Positions 17,041 to 25,922 are shown, numbered from the stretch's first letter. The stretch is DNA of 64,000 nt from Vibrio sp. JC009 (GCF_029016485.1 NZ_CP092107.1:1364001-1428000), one strand, 5' to 3'. The notes: generated by a model not told the origin, from the letters alone. Made by a program: numbers and translations.

Positions 17041-19442
17041 GCAAAGAGATAGAGCTACTGGAGCGACGGTTACAACGAGAAAAGGCGGCCCGTAAAGCCG
17101 CTGAAGGATTGCTTGAGACGAAAAGCCGGGAGCTCTATCAAACGAATGAGCAACTGAAAGAGCTGGCGGCCGGTCTGGAGGATGAGGTTGCCAGACGTAC
17201 TGAAGATCTGGTCTTGTCCATGCAAAGAGCAGAGGTGGCCAACAAAACCAAATCAGAATTTCTGGCCAATATGAGCCATGAAATCCGTACACCTATGAAT
17301 GCCATTGTGGGCATGAGCTACCTTGCCCTGCAGACAGATCTTACTAACAAGCAGCGCAACTATATTGAAAAAACGCACCTTGCCGCAGAAAGTCTGCTGG
17401 GCATTGTGAACGATATTCTCGATTTCTCCAAAATCGAAGCCGGTAAGATGGAGCTTGAGTCCCGCGGCTTCTATATCAACGACCTACTGGAAAGCCTGGC
17501 TGCGGTGATTACCCATAAAGCCAGCGAAAAGAACCTGGAACTGGAGTTTGATGTGGATGAAAGGGCGCAGGACCAGCTTATCGGGGATCCCATGCGTCTG
17601 AATCAGGTTCTGCTGAATCTGGTTAACAATGCCATTAAGTTTACCGATGGAGGTTCGGTAGTCGTTTCGGTTATTGTGGTTGATGACAACGAGAAGAACC
17701 AGCTGTTGCACTTTAGCGTAAAGGACACAGGAATCGGTATTGAACCGGATGCACTGGAAAAGCTGTTTGAGTCCTTCCGGCAGGCTGATGCATCCATTAC
17801 CCGTCAGTATGGTGGTACCGGCCTTGGCCTGACTATCTGTAAAAATCTGGTCGATTTGATGGATGGCTCTATCAATGTAGACAGCGAGCCCGGTGTCGGC
17901 AGTGATTTTCATTTTACGATTTATATGGACAAGGTTGAGGGGGCGGTCAACGAAAGCAGGCAGATCCAGTTGCCGGAAAGCTCCGTTCTGGTCATCGATG
18001 CCAGCAACAGATGCAATGCCATTACCTGCCGTTACCTGAAAAAATTTGGACTGAATGTGACATGTTCTTGTTCGGCAGAGATGGCATATAGCTATCTGGA
18101 TAAGAACCCGCAACCAGATTTTCTGGTGATAGATGGTAGTGCGGATGATAAAAATGGTCTACAGCTGGCCTCTACTCTGATTAATAAATATCAGGTCAGT
18201 GAATCAAAGATCCTTATTATGACTGCACTTGAACTCGGCGTATTTAAGAAGCAGCTCGTATTGGCCGGTCTGGATATCGAACATGTCCTGACAAAGCCGT
18301 TTACACCCATTGAGCTAAAACGGGTGATGAGTCAGCTTGCAGGCGTGGCCACTCAGGGAAGCGGGATACAGACCCGTGGTGGTGATCTGGAAGTCTTTGC
18401 CAGTAAGCTGAGGGAGAAGAAGCTCCTGCTTGCTGAAGATAATGAGATTAACCAGGAGCTGACAATCGATATGCTGCTCCATTACGGCATTCAGCTTGAT
18501 ATTGCGAACAACGGTCAGGAAGCGCTGGAGATGCTGGAGGGCGGGCAGTATGACGGAGTACTGATGGATTGTCAGATGCCGGTGATGGATGGTTACACCG
18601 CCACCAGAGAAATCCGTGCCAACCCGGCTCTTAGCCATCTGCCGGTTATCGCAATGACGGCTAATGCGACAATGGAAGACGTTAACCATTCCATTGAAGC
18701 CGGTATGAATGCCCATATTTCCAAGCCAACCATGATCAATGAACTGATGGAGACGCTTGCGCGCTGGGTAGGAAGCAGTGACCCGGAACAAGTTGCAGAA
18801 CCAGACTCATCATTTGCGGTAAATCAGCACGCGGTCCATGTGGCCGCATCTGCCAAACAGGGCATTCCACTGGATATTACCCTCGGTCTGCGGGCGGTCA
18901 ACGGTAAAGTGAGTACTTACCGCAAGATCACAGGGCAGTTCAGACAAAACTACCGGGACTTCAGTCAACAGGTCACCCTGCTTATAGAAAGCGGCGAGCA
19001 GGAAGCTGCGGCACTTCTGGTTCATACTGTGAAGGGACTGGCTGCCACTATTGGTGCTGCACCCTTAAGCGGCGCTTTGAGAGAGCTGGAAAAACCACTT
19101 AAAGCCGGAGAGTTAAAACTGGCAGGCTCAATGATGAGAGATATTCAGATTAAAGCTGAGATCCTGTTTGAATATATGAGAACAAACCTGCCCGGAACGG
19201 ATGAACCTGAGACGGGAAATGCACAGGCTGACGTTGCCCGTCCAGACAGGGTGAACGTGGATCAGCTGATTTACTATCTGGACGATTACGCCGCAGAAGC
19301 TGAGGCATGTGTTGATGAGTTACTCAAGCAGTGCGGACATCCTGAACAGTTAAAAGTGCTAAAGGATATTCGCAGTCTGATCGAGGTTTATCAGTACGAT
19401 AAAGCGAAAGCGCTGCTTGAGAAGATGGAAGCCGCGAAATAA
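17037..19442 (+). CDS. H-NOX-associated hybrid histidine kinase (HisKA-HATPase-REC-REC-HPt)
   Basis: An 801-residue cytoplasmic kinase without membrane helices. Order: coiled coil (residues 1-70), HisKA with His81 in [13 protein letters not shown], HATPase with the N box NLVNNAIKF and [10 protein letters not shown], a degenerate receiver (about 315-425, with VIDGSADD), a complete receiver (about 460-580: [20 protein letters not shown]), and an HPt domain with [13 protein letters not shown]. This is the HahK-type arrangement, able to pass phosphate to its own receiver and HPt. With H-NOX, it should sense NO. The output could be the downstream cyclase or an unlinked regulator. Confidence 0.93.
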   Translation: MSKEIELLERRLQREKAARKAAEGLLETKSRELYQTNEQLKELAAGLEDEVARRTEDLVLSMQRAEVANKTKSEFLANMSHEIRTPMNAIVGMSYLALQTDLTNKQRNYIEKTHLAAESLLGIVNDILDFSKIEAGKMELESRGFYINDLLESLAAVITHKASEKNLELEFDVDERAQDQLIGDPMRLNQVLLNLVNNAIKFTDGGSVVVSVIVVDDNEKNQLLHFSVKDTGIGIEPDALEKLFESFRQADASITRQYGGTGLGLTICKNLVDLMDGSINVDSEPGVGSDFHFTIYMDKVEGAVNESRQIQLPESSVLVIDASNRCNAITCRYLKKFGLNVTCSCSAEMAYSYLDKNPQPDFLVIDGSADDKNGLQLASTLINKYQVSESKILIMTALELGVFKKQLVLAGLDIEHVLTKPFTPIELKRVMSQLAGVATQGSGIQTRGGDLEVFASKLREKKLLLAEDNEINQELTIDMLLHYGIQLDIANNGQEALEMLEGGQYDGVLMDCQMPVMDGYTATREIRANPALSHLPVIAMTANATMEDVNHSIEAGMNAHISKPTMINELMETLARWVGSSDPEQVAEPDSSFAVNQHAVHVAASAKQGIPLDITLGLRAVNGKVSTYRKITGQFRQNYRDFSQQVTLLIESGEQEAAALLVHTVKGLAATIGAAPLSGALRELEKPLKAGELKLAGSMMRDIQIKAEILFEYMRTNLPGTDEPETGNAQADVARPDRVNVDQLIYYLDDYAAEAEACVDELLKQCGHPEQLKVLKDIRSLIEVYQYDKAKALLEKMEAAK

Positions 19443-19533
19443 GTCATAGAAAGCGATTTCGGGATTGATTAAGCCATTATATTCAGTTAGAAATACGGTA
19501 TCAGTTTATTCTAAAAAAATTATGGGGGCTTGT

Positions 19534-19896
19534 ATGGAGCATCTTATCAGAGAAATGGACATGCAAATGGTCGCCAGGCTAAGAGTGAGTGGTGAGCAAT
19601 TTGTGGAGCTGTATAACTCAGGAGAGGCCATTTTACTCGATATCCGTTATGCCAGCGAAACCAGTGTCTGGGGTTTCCCTGTTGCTTTAGAGATTCCGAT
19701 TAACGAGCTGCCTGACCGCCTGTCGGAAATACCTAAGGACAAAATCATTATCTGTGCCTGCCCGCAAGATTTCCGCTCTAATATCGCGTGTCAGTACTTA
19801 AACAGTATTGGTTTTAATGCAAAAGTACTTGTGGGTGGTTTACTGGAGCTGACCGACCTGCTCAGGGGCGGTGCCGCCAGTAAGCTTGAGCTCTAG
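19534..19896 (+). CDS. Rhodanese-like domain protein in the H-NOX operon
   Basis: A 120-residue single rhodanese domain: LLDIRYASETSVWGF in the N-terminal half and the active loop CACPQDFRSNIACQYL, where Cys76 takes the position of the catalytic cysteine. The loop CPQDFR differs from the usual CRxGxR, so sulfur-transfer specificity may differ. The ATG at 19534 follows GGGGG; two upstream in-frame ATG codons are possible. It is 91 bp after the kinase and almost touches the cyclase gene, so it is likely one transcription unit. A role in persulfide or NO-related thiol chemistry is an inference. Confidence 0.85.
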   Translation: MEHLIREMDMQMVARLRVSGEQFVELYNSGEAILLDIRYASETSVWGFPVALEIPINELPDRLSEIPKDKIIICACPQDFRSNIACQYLNSIGFNAKVLVGGLLELTDLLRGGAASKLEL

Positions 19897-19900
19897 CCTG

Positions 19901-21115
19901 ATGCCTATGGAAGCGGAAGATAAATCTGGCCTCGCCCACGACTCCATATTGACCGGGGAATTGCTGTTTCAGAAGAGCATCACTCCTATGATGATCGTGG
20001 ACAGCGGCCGGGTAATTATCAAAGCTAACCAGCAGTTCTGTGAACTGTTCGGCTATACCCTTGAGGAAGTAACCGGCAGGAAGACCAGCGTTCTCACCCC
20101 GTCTGATGCCCATTTTCAGCAGTACTCGGAAGCGTTTGAAAAGACGCTGGAGGGTTCTGTGGAAAGCAGTGAGTTACTGTATAAGAAAAGTGATGGAACG
20201 CTGTTCTGGGTGAAACTTACCGGTATTCCGCTTGAAACAGAGCTGGGCAGTTTTGTGCTCTGGTCCTTTGACGATATCACGGCAGAAGTTGATGCAAGAG
20301 AGAAGCTAAAACGAAGCCATAAAGAGCTGGAAGCTATCTTCGAGCGGACAAATGTTGGCTTAATGTATGTTGTTGATGGTGTTATCCAGAAGGTCAACAG
20401 CACCATGCTTTCCATCCTTGGTGAAGAGAAAAACATTCAGAACCTTGATATCGAATCGGTTCTGGGGTGTTTTGGTACCTGTAAGCAGGAAAGCAGCAAA
20501 AAGATTAAAAGATTTCAGAAAAAAAATGGTGACAGCATTCTGACTGAGCGGGAAATCGTAAAAATCGATGAAGGCTGCTATCTTATTGTTTTTTCAGATA
20601 TTACAGTGCATATCCAGGAAAAGGAAAATCTCACTAAGCTGGCTGAGACTGATGGCCTGACAAAGATATATAACCGGCGTGCTTTTACCGATATTGCCCG
20701 GCAGGTTATCAAAGAAAATAAGACTGAATCCGTCTCTTTTGTGATGCTGGATATCGACTATTTTAAACAGGTCAATGATACCTGGGGTCACGATATTGGC
20801 GATGATGTGCTTGTTGAACTGACCATGCTGACTCAAAAGCTGCTGCGCAGGGGTGAAATTATCGGCAGGGTCGGCGGAGAGGAGTTTGCCATTCTGCTGT
20901 TTTTAGATAAGAAAGAGGCTGCGATTGTTTGTGAACGCATCAGGCAGGCAGTTGAGGAGAATGAATTTACCAAAGAAAAGCTGAAGATCACCGTCAGTAT
21001 GGGAATGGTCAACAGCACCGATCTCAGTACCTCTGATTTTGATGCTGTGTATAAAGCCGCTGACCTGAAACTGTATGAGGCGAAACGAATTGGCCGGAAC
21101 AGGCTGGTTTACTAA
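19901..21115 (+). CDS. PAS-PAS-GGDEF diguanylate cyclase in the H-NOX operon
   Basis: A 404-residue protein from the ATG at 19901 (an in-frame GTG at 19871 would overlap the rhodanese gene). First PAS domain with VIIKANQQFCELFGYTLEEV, a second weaker PAS with GLMYVVDGVIQKVNSTML, then a GGDEF domain with an intact GGEEF signature (GRVGGEEFAILL). The product-inhibition site RxxD reads RRGE, so feedback inhibition by c-di-GMP may be weakened. There are no membrane segments. It synthesises c-di-GMP, and its position after H-NOX and the kinase links NO sensing with biofilm-type control. Confidence 0.93.
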   Translation: MPMEAEDKSGLAHDSILTGELLFQKSITPMMIVDSGRVIIKANQQFCELFGYTLEEVTGRKTSVLTPSDAHFQQYSEAFEKTLEGSVESSELLYKKSDGTLFWVKLTGIPLETELGSFVLWSFDDITAEVDAREKLKRSHKELEAIFERTNVGLMYVVDGVIQKVNSTMLSILGEEKNIQNLDIESVLGCFGTCKQESSKKIKRFQKKNGDSILTEREIVKIDEGCYLIVFSDITVHIQEKENLTKLAETDGLTKIYNRRAFTDIARQVIKENKTESVSFVMLDIDYFKQVNDTWGHDIGDDVLVELTMLTQKLLRRGEIIGRVGGEEFAILLFLDKKEAAIVCERIRQAVEENEFTKEKLKITVSMGMVNSTDLSTSDFDAVYKAADLKLYEAKRIGRNRLVY

Positions 21116-21120
21116 TCTGG

Positions 21121-21612
21121 CTACTCCAATGGAATCATGTGGCTACTTTTAATTTCTTTAACGGAAACATTGGAGTGTACAGCACTGACTCCTTTTACAC
21201 GTCTTAGCCGGCTTATACACTCGTAGTATTCGTCCAGATCTCTGGCTATTACCTGCACAATATAGTCGGCCCCACCTGCTATGCAGTGGCACAGGGGGAT
21301 CCAGTCTGTTTTGGATACAAACTCCTCGAAATAGTCCGTATTTTCTATCTCGTGACTTCCAAGTGTCACCAGGGTGAAACCAACCATGCTGAACCCTAGT
21401 TTTTTGCGATTGAGTACCGCTGTATATTCGCTGATGTAATCTGCTTCTTCTAATCTTTTCCAGCGTCGCCAGCATGGTGTTTCGCTCAAATTTACCTTTT
21501 CGGAAAGTTTGCTGTTGCTAATTCGTCCATCCTTCTGGATGTGTCTGAGCATTGACAGATCTGTGTCATCAAGTGCCTCATGGGCATTTTCTTTCTTATT
21601 TGTGCTGTTCAT
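21121..21612 (-). CDS. Lrp/AsnC family transcriptional regulator
   Basis: A 163-residue regulator: N-terminal helix-turn-helix (DGRISNSKLSEKVNLSETPCWRR) and C-terminal RAM ligand-binding domain (LVTLGSHE, CIAGGADYIVQV). The start at 21612 has AAGGAT 6-11 nt upstream. It diverges from a LysE exporter at 21742 and by this layout should control amino-acid export in response to amino acids. Its stop lies 5 bp from the convergent cyclase gene. Confidence 0.95.
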   Translation of the reverse strand: MNSTNKKENAHEALDDTDLSMLRHIQKDGRISNSKLSEKVNLSETPCWRRWKRLEEADYISEYTAVLNRKKLGFSMVGFTLVTLGSHEIENTDYFEEFVSKTDWIPLCHCIAGGADYIVQVIARDLDEYYECISRLRRVKGVSAVHSNVSVKEIKSSHMIPLE

Positions 21613-21741
21613 GGAAATATCCTTTCAATATATGGGTCAATCATAACGCATAAAGCAAGGTTCTTCCTTCCCGTTTTTATAAACTATTCGTGTTATCTAA
21701 TTTAACTGCTCAGAGAGATGGACTCTGACAGGAGTGACTTA

Positions 21742-22353
21742 ATGTTTATGGACCCTCAGGTTTTCGTGGCCTTTTTAGTATTTTCAGTATCTATGTCGAT
21801 AACGCCAGGTGCAGGTAACCTTACGTTACTGGGGATCTCCAACCGGTATGGCTTTTTCGCGGCACTGCCCTTTGTTGCAGGTACTGCTCTGGGTGTGCTG
21901 GTCGTGTTTGTTGGGTCGAGTGCCGGACTATACAGCGTATTAGCCTCAAGCCCCGAATTATATTTAGCGTTAAAGTACGGAGGCGCGGCTTACCTGCTGT
22001 ATATCGCATGGGGAATAGCGAGGCTGGAAATAGATGAAAAGCAAACAGCAGACCGCGCAGCGGGCGTTACATCAGGTGCCTTAATTCAGATTTTAAATCC
22101 CAAAGCATGGATTGCCGCAATGACAGTATTTTCCCAGTTCATGAATGTATCAGAGAATTACCTGCTGCAAGTTGGAATGATTGTCATCATTTTTGTACTG
22201 ATTACGATATTGTGCACCTCGGTATGGGCCTATTTTGGTGCTGCACTAAAGCATGCACTGAAGTCCTCACATCAAATGCTTATCGTCAATCGCTGCCTGG
22301 GGATCACCTTAGCATCCACCGTTGTGTATATGCTAAATCAGACGAATTTATGA
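21742..22353 (+). CDS. LysE family exporter
   Basis: A 203-residue six-helix membrane protein. The family signature appears as SMSITPGAGNLTLLGISNRYG, and NPKAWIAAMTVF is the second conserved element. The ATG at 21742 is chosen because AGGAGTGA lies 5-12 nt before it; an in-frame ATG at 21718 has no site. It probably exports amino acids under control of the divergent Lrp-type regulator. Its stop overlaps the start of a 46-codon ORF. Confidence 0.9.
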   Translation: MFMDPQVFVAFLVFSVSMSITPGAGNLTLLGISNRYGFFAALPFVAGTALGVLVVFVGSSAGLYSVLASSPELYLALKYGGAAYLLYIAWGIARLEIDEKQTADRAAGVTSGALIQILNPKAWIAAMTVFSQFMNVSENYLLQVGMIVIIFVLITILCTSVWAYFGAALKHALKSSHQMLIVNRCLGITLASTVVYMLNQTNL

Positions 22354-22490
22354 ATACCTTGATGATGTTTGTCTGCTTTATCTGGCATTCAGTCTATTAT
22401 CAAAAATTACTTGAAAATGATTCCAATGTTAGGCTATTTATGACGAAATATGCCAGCGCTATGATGGATCCCGTTGTTACAGAGAACTAA
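22350..22490 (+). CDS. Possible 46-aa ORF overlapping the LysE stop
   Basis: ATGA overlap with the LysE stop; encodes MNTLMMFVCFIWHSVYY followed by a polar tail. The hydrophobic start could be membrane-inserting. There is no independent ribosome binding site and no recognisable family, so this may simply be leader sequence of the ABM gene at 22505. Confidence 0.25.
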   Translation: MNTLMMFVCFIWHSVYYQKLLENDSNVRLFMTKYASAMMDPVVTEN

Positions 22491-22504
22491 CCGAGGAATA
22501 AACA

Positions 22505-22795
22505 ATGGCGAAACTGACAATCGTTGCGAACATCGTGGCAAATGAAGACAAAATTGAACTGGTAAAAGCAGAATTGCTTAAGCTTATCGATATCACGCGT
22601 GCTGAAGAAGGCTGCATCAACTATGACCTGCATCAGGACAATGAGAACCCGGCTCACTTCCTGTTTTATGAAAACTGGGAGTCACGTGAACTGTGGCAAA
22701 CTCACATGGGTAACCAGCATCTGCAAGACTACATGGCAGCGACGGAAGGCGCAGTGGAAAGCTTCACTCTTAATGAGATGACACAGATAGCGTAA
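22505..22795 (+). CDS. ABM-fold (YgiN-like) protein, paralogue of the 11975 gene
   Basis: A 96-residue protein with the ABM pattern: IVANIVANEDKIELVKAELL, EEGCINYDLHQDNENPAHF and YENWES. It aligns end to end with the protein at 11975-12268. A good ribosome site (GAGGAA) precedes the ATG at 22505. It is followed by a long hairpin terminator and then by a LysR gene that is itself a paralogue of the LysR at 5665. This indicates that the LysR/ABM/AhpD/DUF1330 genes of this window come from a shared set. Confidence 0.9.
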   Translation: MAKLTIVANIVANEDKIELVKAELLKLIDITRAEEGCINYDLHQDNENPAHFLFYENWESRELWQTHMGNQHLQDYMAATEGAVESFTLNEMTQIA

Positions 22796-22840
22796 ATAAC
22801 TTATAGTGACAGACGGTCGCTGTATCTGATTAAAAGCAAA

Positions 22841-22907
22841 GGGCTGACTTGCAATACCAATCCCTGAACAGCTAATTACTGGGATTGGTATTATAGTCGG
22901 CCCTTTT
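22841..22907 (+). terminator. Terminator built around a repeat-element end
   Basis: A long imperfect hairpin: GGGCTGACT (22841-22849) pairs with AGTCGGCCC (22895-22903), inside which AATACCAATCCC pairs with GGGATTGGTATT. TTTT follows. The inner 27 bp (22865-22891) match the terminus of the MITE-like element at 55040-55200 with two differences. Confidence 0.75.
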
Positions 22908-22938
22908 GAGTTTGTTATGTTGAACTGGGGGAGTTGGG

Positions 22939-23859
22939 ATGCTGCTTGAAGATTTACAGGTTGTACTTAAAGTTGCTGAGTTTCGCAGTATTACCGCTGC
23001 TGCAACGGCTCTGGATATGCGAACGGCAACAGCCAGTGCTGCGGTAAAACGTGTCGAGGCGACGCTTGGCTCTGAGTTATTTGTCCGTACTACCCGCCAG
23101 CTCAGATTATCCGGTGCAGGGGAGCGCTATTTGCCTGAGTGTGAGAAGGCAATCCAGATGCTTGAGCGGGCAAAGCAGAATATGCGCGATGATCAGGATG
23201 CGATTGATGGTGAAATTCGGATTGCGCTTTCTTCTGATTTGGGTCGGAATCTGGTTGTGCCCTGGTTTGATGAGTTTATAGCGGCTAATCCCAGAGTGAC
23301 GCTGAGAAGCCATATCAGCGACAGTAATATCGATTTCTACCGCGATTCCGTTGATATGGCGCTTCGCTACGGCTCTCCAACCGATTCAAATATGTACGGG
23401 TTTAAAATATGCGATGTGCCCCGTTTGCTGTGTGCCACTCCTGAGTATCTGGAAAAGCACGGCACTCCCGGTCAGCCAAATGATCTGTTGTCGCATAATG
23501 CGCTTCTCTACCAACTGCATGATACCCTGCAGGACACATGGAAATTCTCCGACGGAAAGCAGGATTACAAAATAAAGCTGAAGGGTAACCGGGCTTCGAA
23601 TGATGGTGATTTGGTCAGACGCTGGTGCGCCTCGGGACACGGACTGGCGATCAAGTCTTGTCTGGATATGTCGTCGGATCTGCTATCAGGTACAGTGATA
23701 AATGTGATGCCGGAGTATAGGCCAAGCTCAACTGAACTTTGGTTAATTTGCCCCAGCAGACAGTCAATTACACCCAGTGTGAGGCAACTGAGGGATCTTT
23801 TCAGAGAGAAAACGGAAAGCATTTTGAATCAAATGTCTGCTAAAGGAATTCTGGATTAA
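22939..23859 (+). CDS. LysR family transcriptional regulator, paralogue of the 5665 gene
   Basis: A 306-residue LysR protein: winged helix (ITAAATALDMRTATASAAVK) and effector domain. Shared blocks with the protein at 5665-6591 include LLCATPEYLEKHGTP, SNDGDLVRRWCASGHG and TELWLICPSRQSITP. The ATG at 22939 follows GGGGGAG. It is downstream of the ABM gene on the same strand but separated by a terminator. Its target is probably the ABM gene or an unlinked member of the same set. Confidence 0.93.
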   Translation: MLLEDLQVVLKVAEFRSITAAATALDMRTATASAAVKRVEATLGSELFVRTTRQLRLSGAGERYLPECEKAIQMLERAKQNMRDDQDAIDGEIRIALSSDLGRNLVVPWFDEFIAANPRVTLRSHISDSNIDFYRDSVDMALRYGSPTDSNMYGFKICDVPRLLCATPEYLEKHGTPGQPNDLLSHNALLYQLHDTLQDTWKFSDGKQDYKIKLKGNRASNDGDLVRRWCASGHGLAIKSCLDMSSDLLSGTVINVMPEYRPSSTELWLICPSRQSITPSVRQLRDLFREKTESILNQMSAKGILD

Positions 23860-23868
23860 CTTGAGTCT

Positions 23869-23902
23869 GGTATGCGTTCCCCCGGAGACCGTGGGAACGA
23901 GG
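23869..23902. repeat. Fragment of a dispersed palindromic repeat
   Basis: GGTATGCGTTCCC...GTGGGAACGAGG matches the arm of the repeat at 42809-43006. It lies between the LysR stop and the convergent DUF1349 gene and may work as a terminator hairpin. Confidence 0.55.
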
Positions 23903-23917
23903 TTAATTATTGATAAA

Positions 23918-24466
23918 TCAGAGATAATTCAGTGAAAAACCGGAGAAGGTTGCAATGGTCGGCTGTTGCACAGAGCCGCTGAAGGTATACAGCATCACTC
24001 CCTGTTCGCTGCCGGGAAGGGCTTGCACCGTTCCCATGGAGTGCCAGCTATCTTCACTCGGTATCTGATACAGCGCTGTAACCTGATCATCCTGCTTTTC
24101 CAGTTTCAGAGTGACATCGCTCTCAGGGTAGTCAATAAGATGATTGACCTGAGGGTAGCCATCCTGCTCTGTAACAAAGACCAGAGACAAGCGGCCGTTA
24201 AACATCTCTTTGCTGATCTTAATATAGTTGTTTTTATCCCAGAAGACCCCCAGACCGCCTTGCTCAAAGGCTTTTTGCGGTATCAGATTAATCTCTACCT
24301 GTGCGGAATAGCGATTTTTTTCCACCGGGTGAACGAAGATATTGTCTACCTCTGCGTCGCTACCCCAGATATTTCCCTCTGATACCTGAATTTTTAATGC
24401 CTTGTCATCAGACTGCCAGTGAACAGGGTTGTTATTGAGTATGTTCCAGTTTTTCATGTTATTCAT
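23918..24466 (-). CDS. DUF1349 domain protein
   Basis: A 182-residue protein of the DUF1349 family (concanavalin-like beta sandwich): WNILNNNPVHWQSDDKAL at the start, GGLGVFWDKNNYIKISKE in the middle and ATFSGFSLNYL at the end. Members bind or modify carbohydrates, though without a proven activity. There is no signal peptide. AGGAGA precedes the start at 24466. It lies 15 bp after the radical SAM gene on the same strand, so the two are almost certainly co-transcribed. Confidence 0.8.
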   Translation of the reverse strand: MNNMKNWNILNNNPVHWQSDDKALKIQVSEGNIWGSDAEVDNIFVHPVEKNRYSAQVEINLIPQKAFEQGGLGVFWDKNNYIKISKEMFNGRLSLVFVTEQDGYPQVNHLIDYPESDVTLKLEKQDDQVTALYQIPSEDSWHSMGTVQALPGSEQGVMLYTFSGSVQQPTIATFSGFSLNYL

Positions 24467-24481
24467 CTCGTTTTTCTCCTG

Positions 24482-25510
24482 TTAAATCATACGCTGGCGC
24501 AGCTGATAGAAAATGTGTTCGAACTCACCCAGAGCTTCATCCTGGATTCTAGTCAGTTCACGCTGAACAGAATCAAAGGAGAGGCGGTTATTCATATCAT
24601 CAAGCCTGGTGTAGTAGTGAATTCTGCGGCCAAGAACAAAGTTAAACTGATCATTTCTGTCCATGGATAAGAAGCGATCCATGGTGGAAATAAAGCGCTT
24701 TTTATCCTGCGGAAGACGGCCATTTAACTCCATCAGCAGGTTTATAGAGTGATAGTTACCGTAATTGCTGTCAATACCGTCCAGCAGGCTGATAAGTTTT
24801 TTCTGCTCCTCAACCATCTCAACTTCGGTTAACGGGGTAAAGCTGCCGTTTTGCACCATATCGTCTAAATCCGTTCCCGGTTTTACGGCAAGTGACAGAA
24901 CCCGGATTTCATCAGGGTTAATCTGATTAAGCAGATTTGCCGTTTCAGTGATATGTTGCTCCGAAAGCTCTTTCCCGCCTAACCCAATAATGATGAAAGT
25001 CATCATTTTCATGCCTGCCTGCTTGGCGTATTCGGCAGATTTCAGGATGGATTTTGGCGTGATGCCCTTTTTCATCTTTTTAAGCACATCTAGTGAACCT
25101 GATTCCATACCGCAGTAGAGCATATTCAGCCCGGCATCGCAGATGGCTTTCATCTCTTCAGGGGATTTTTTAGTCATGCTCTGAGCGCGGCCGTAGGAGC
25201 TTATCTGCTTTAGATCCGGAAATGCTTCTTTAAGCGTTTTCAGTACGTCCAGCAGGTCAGCGGTTTCCATGGCAAAGGAATCGCCATCCTGAAGAAAGCA
25301 GCTGTCAAATTTCCGGTTTTTGTAGAAAGCCTTTGCTGCCCAGATATCGTTTTTTATCTCTTCAACAGGGCGAACAGAAAACGCCATTCCCCGAAACAGG
25401 GTACAAAAGCTGCACTTATTCCAGGGACACCCTTGTGTTGTTCTGATAAGCAGGCTGTCTGCTTCTGAAGGCGGGCGAATTGGCCCTTGCTGAAAGTGAA
25501 TCTGTGACAT
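24482..25510 (-). CDS. Radical SAM protein with CX4CX2C cluster motif
   Basis: A 342-residue radical SAM enzyme. The 4Fe-4S motif is GCPWNKCSFC, i.e. CX4CX2C rather than the usual CX3CX2C. Other family features are present: the glutamate-containing CGMESGS, the glycine-rich IIGLGGKE and a long C-terminal helical region. It resembles the Elp3/B12-type radical SAM proteins without an N-terminal cobalamin domain. The reaction is unknown. It shares layout with the protein at 25923-26798 (about a third of residues) and forms an operon with the DUF1349 gene. Confidence 0.88.
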   Translation of the reverse strand: MSQIHFQQGPIRPPSEADSLLIRTTQGCPWNKCSFCTLFRGMAFSVRPVEEIKNDIWAAKAFYKNRKFDSCFLQDGDSFAMETADLLDVLKTLKEAFPDLKQISSYGRAQSMTKKSPEEMKAICDAGLNMLYCGMESGSLDVLKKMKKGITPKSILKSAEYAKQAGMKMMTFIIIGLGGKELSEQHITETANLLNQINPDEIRVLSLAVKPGTDLDDMVQNGSFTPLTEVEMVEEQKKLISLLDGIDSNYGNYHSINLLMELNGRLPQDKKRFISTMDRFLSMDRNDQFNFVLGRRIHYYTRLDDMNNRLSFDSVQRELTRIQDEALGEFEHIFYQLRQRMI

Positions 25511-25922
25511 AAACAGTTATCCGGGAAGTTAGGTTGTTTAATGTAATTGTACGGAATACAGGCTTTTTGAAAAACGCCACACTGTTTGAATAATTATCAA
25601 AAATTATTTGATAATTACATGCTCTTCAAAATCCCCACCTTCGTGTTGCCATCCGAGTGGGGGGACTCTTATACAGAAATATTAAAGTAGTCAGAGAATG
25701 GTTCTCCCCCTTGAGTGAAAAAGCCTAACTGGTTGATAATGCTAATAGAAGGGGGAGTTAGAGGGGGTTGATTATACAATAATTTAACTAAATCGTAGAA
25801 TCTTAAACCTCTAAGAAACAACCCCTCCCAACCTCCCCTTCGATGTTACTTCTTCGAAAATCCGCCCTTTCGAGGCTAAGGGGAGGGGTTTTCTTTGACT
25901 CCTTGAACTTGTGCTGCAACTT
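25511..25922. other. Non-coding region with GC-rich inverted repeats
   Basis: No gene seen. The region holds a short hairpin (ATCCCCAC at 25631-25638 with GTGGGGGGA at 25657-25665) and a longer imperfect inverted repeat, AAGGGGGAGTTAGAGGGGG-type at 25749-25770 against CAACCCCTCCC-type at 25819-25840. A further G-rich copy follows near 25880. The pattern fits an intergenic dispersed repeat. Confidence 0.5.

Noticed and set aside
17484..18113. 209-codon minus-strand ORF within the hybrid kinase
   Set aside because: Long but antisense to conserved kinase motifs; composition is that of a shadow frame and no family is seen.
22107..22490. 127-codon plus-strand ORF overlapping the LysE gene
   Set aside because: Its first 81 codons are out of frame within LysE. 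Only the last 46 codons, after the LysE stop, were kept as a low-confidence ORF.
25511..25922. CRISPR-like spacing of repeats between radical SAM genes
   Set aside because: The repeats are inverted and imperfect, with no regular direct repeat/spacer pattern and no cas genes.
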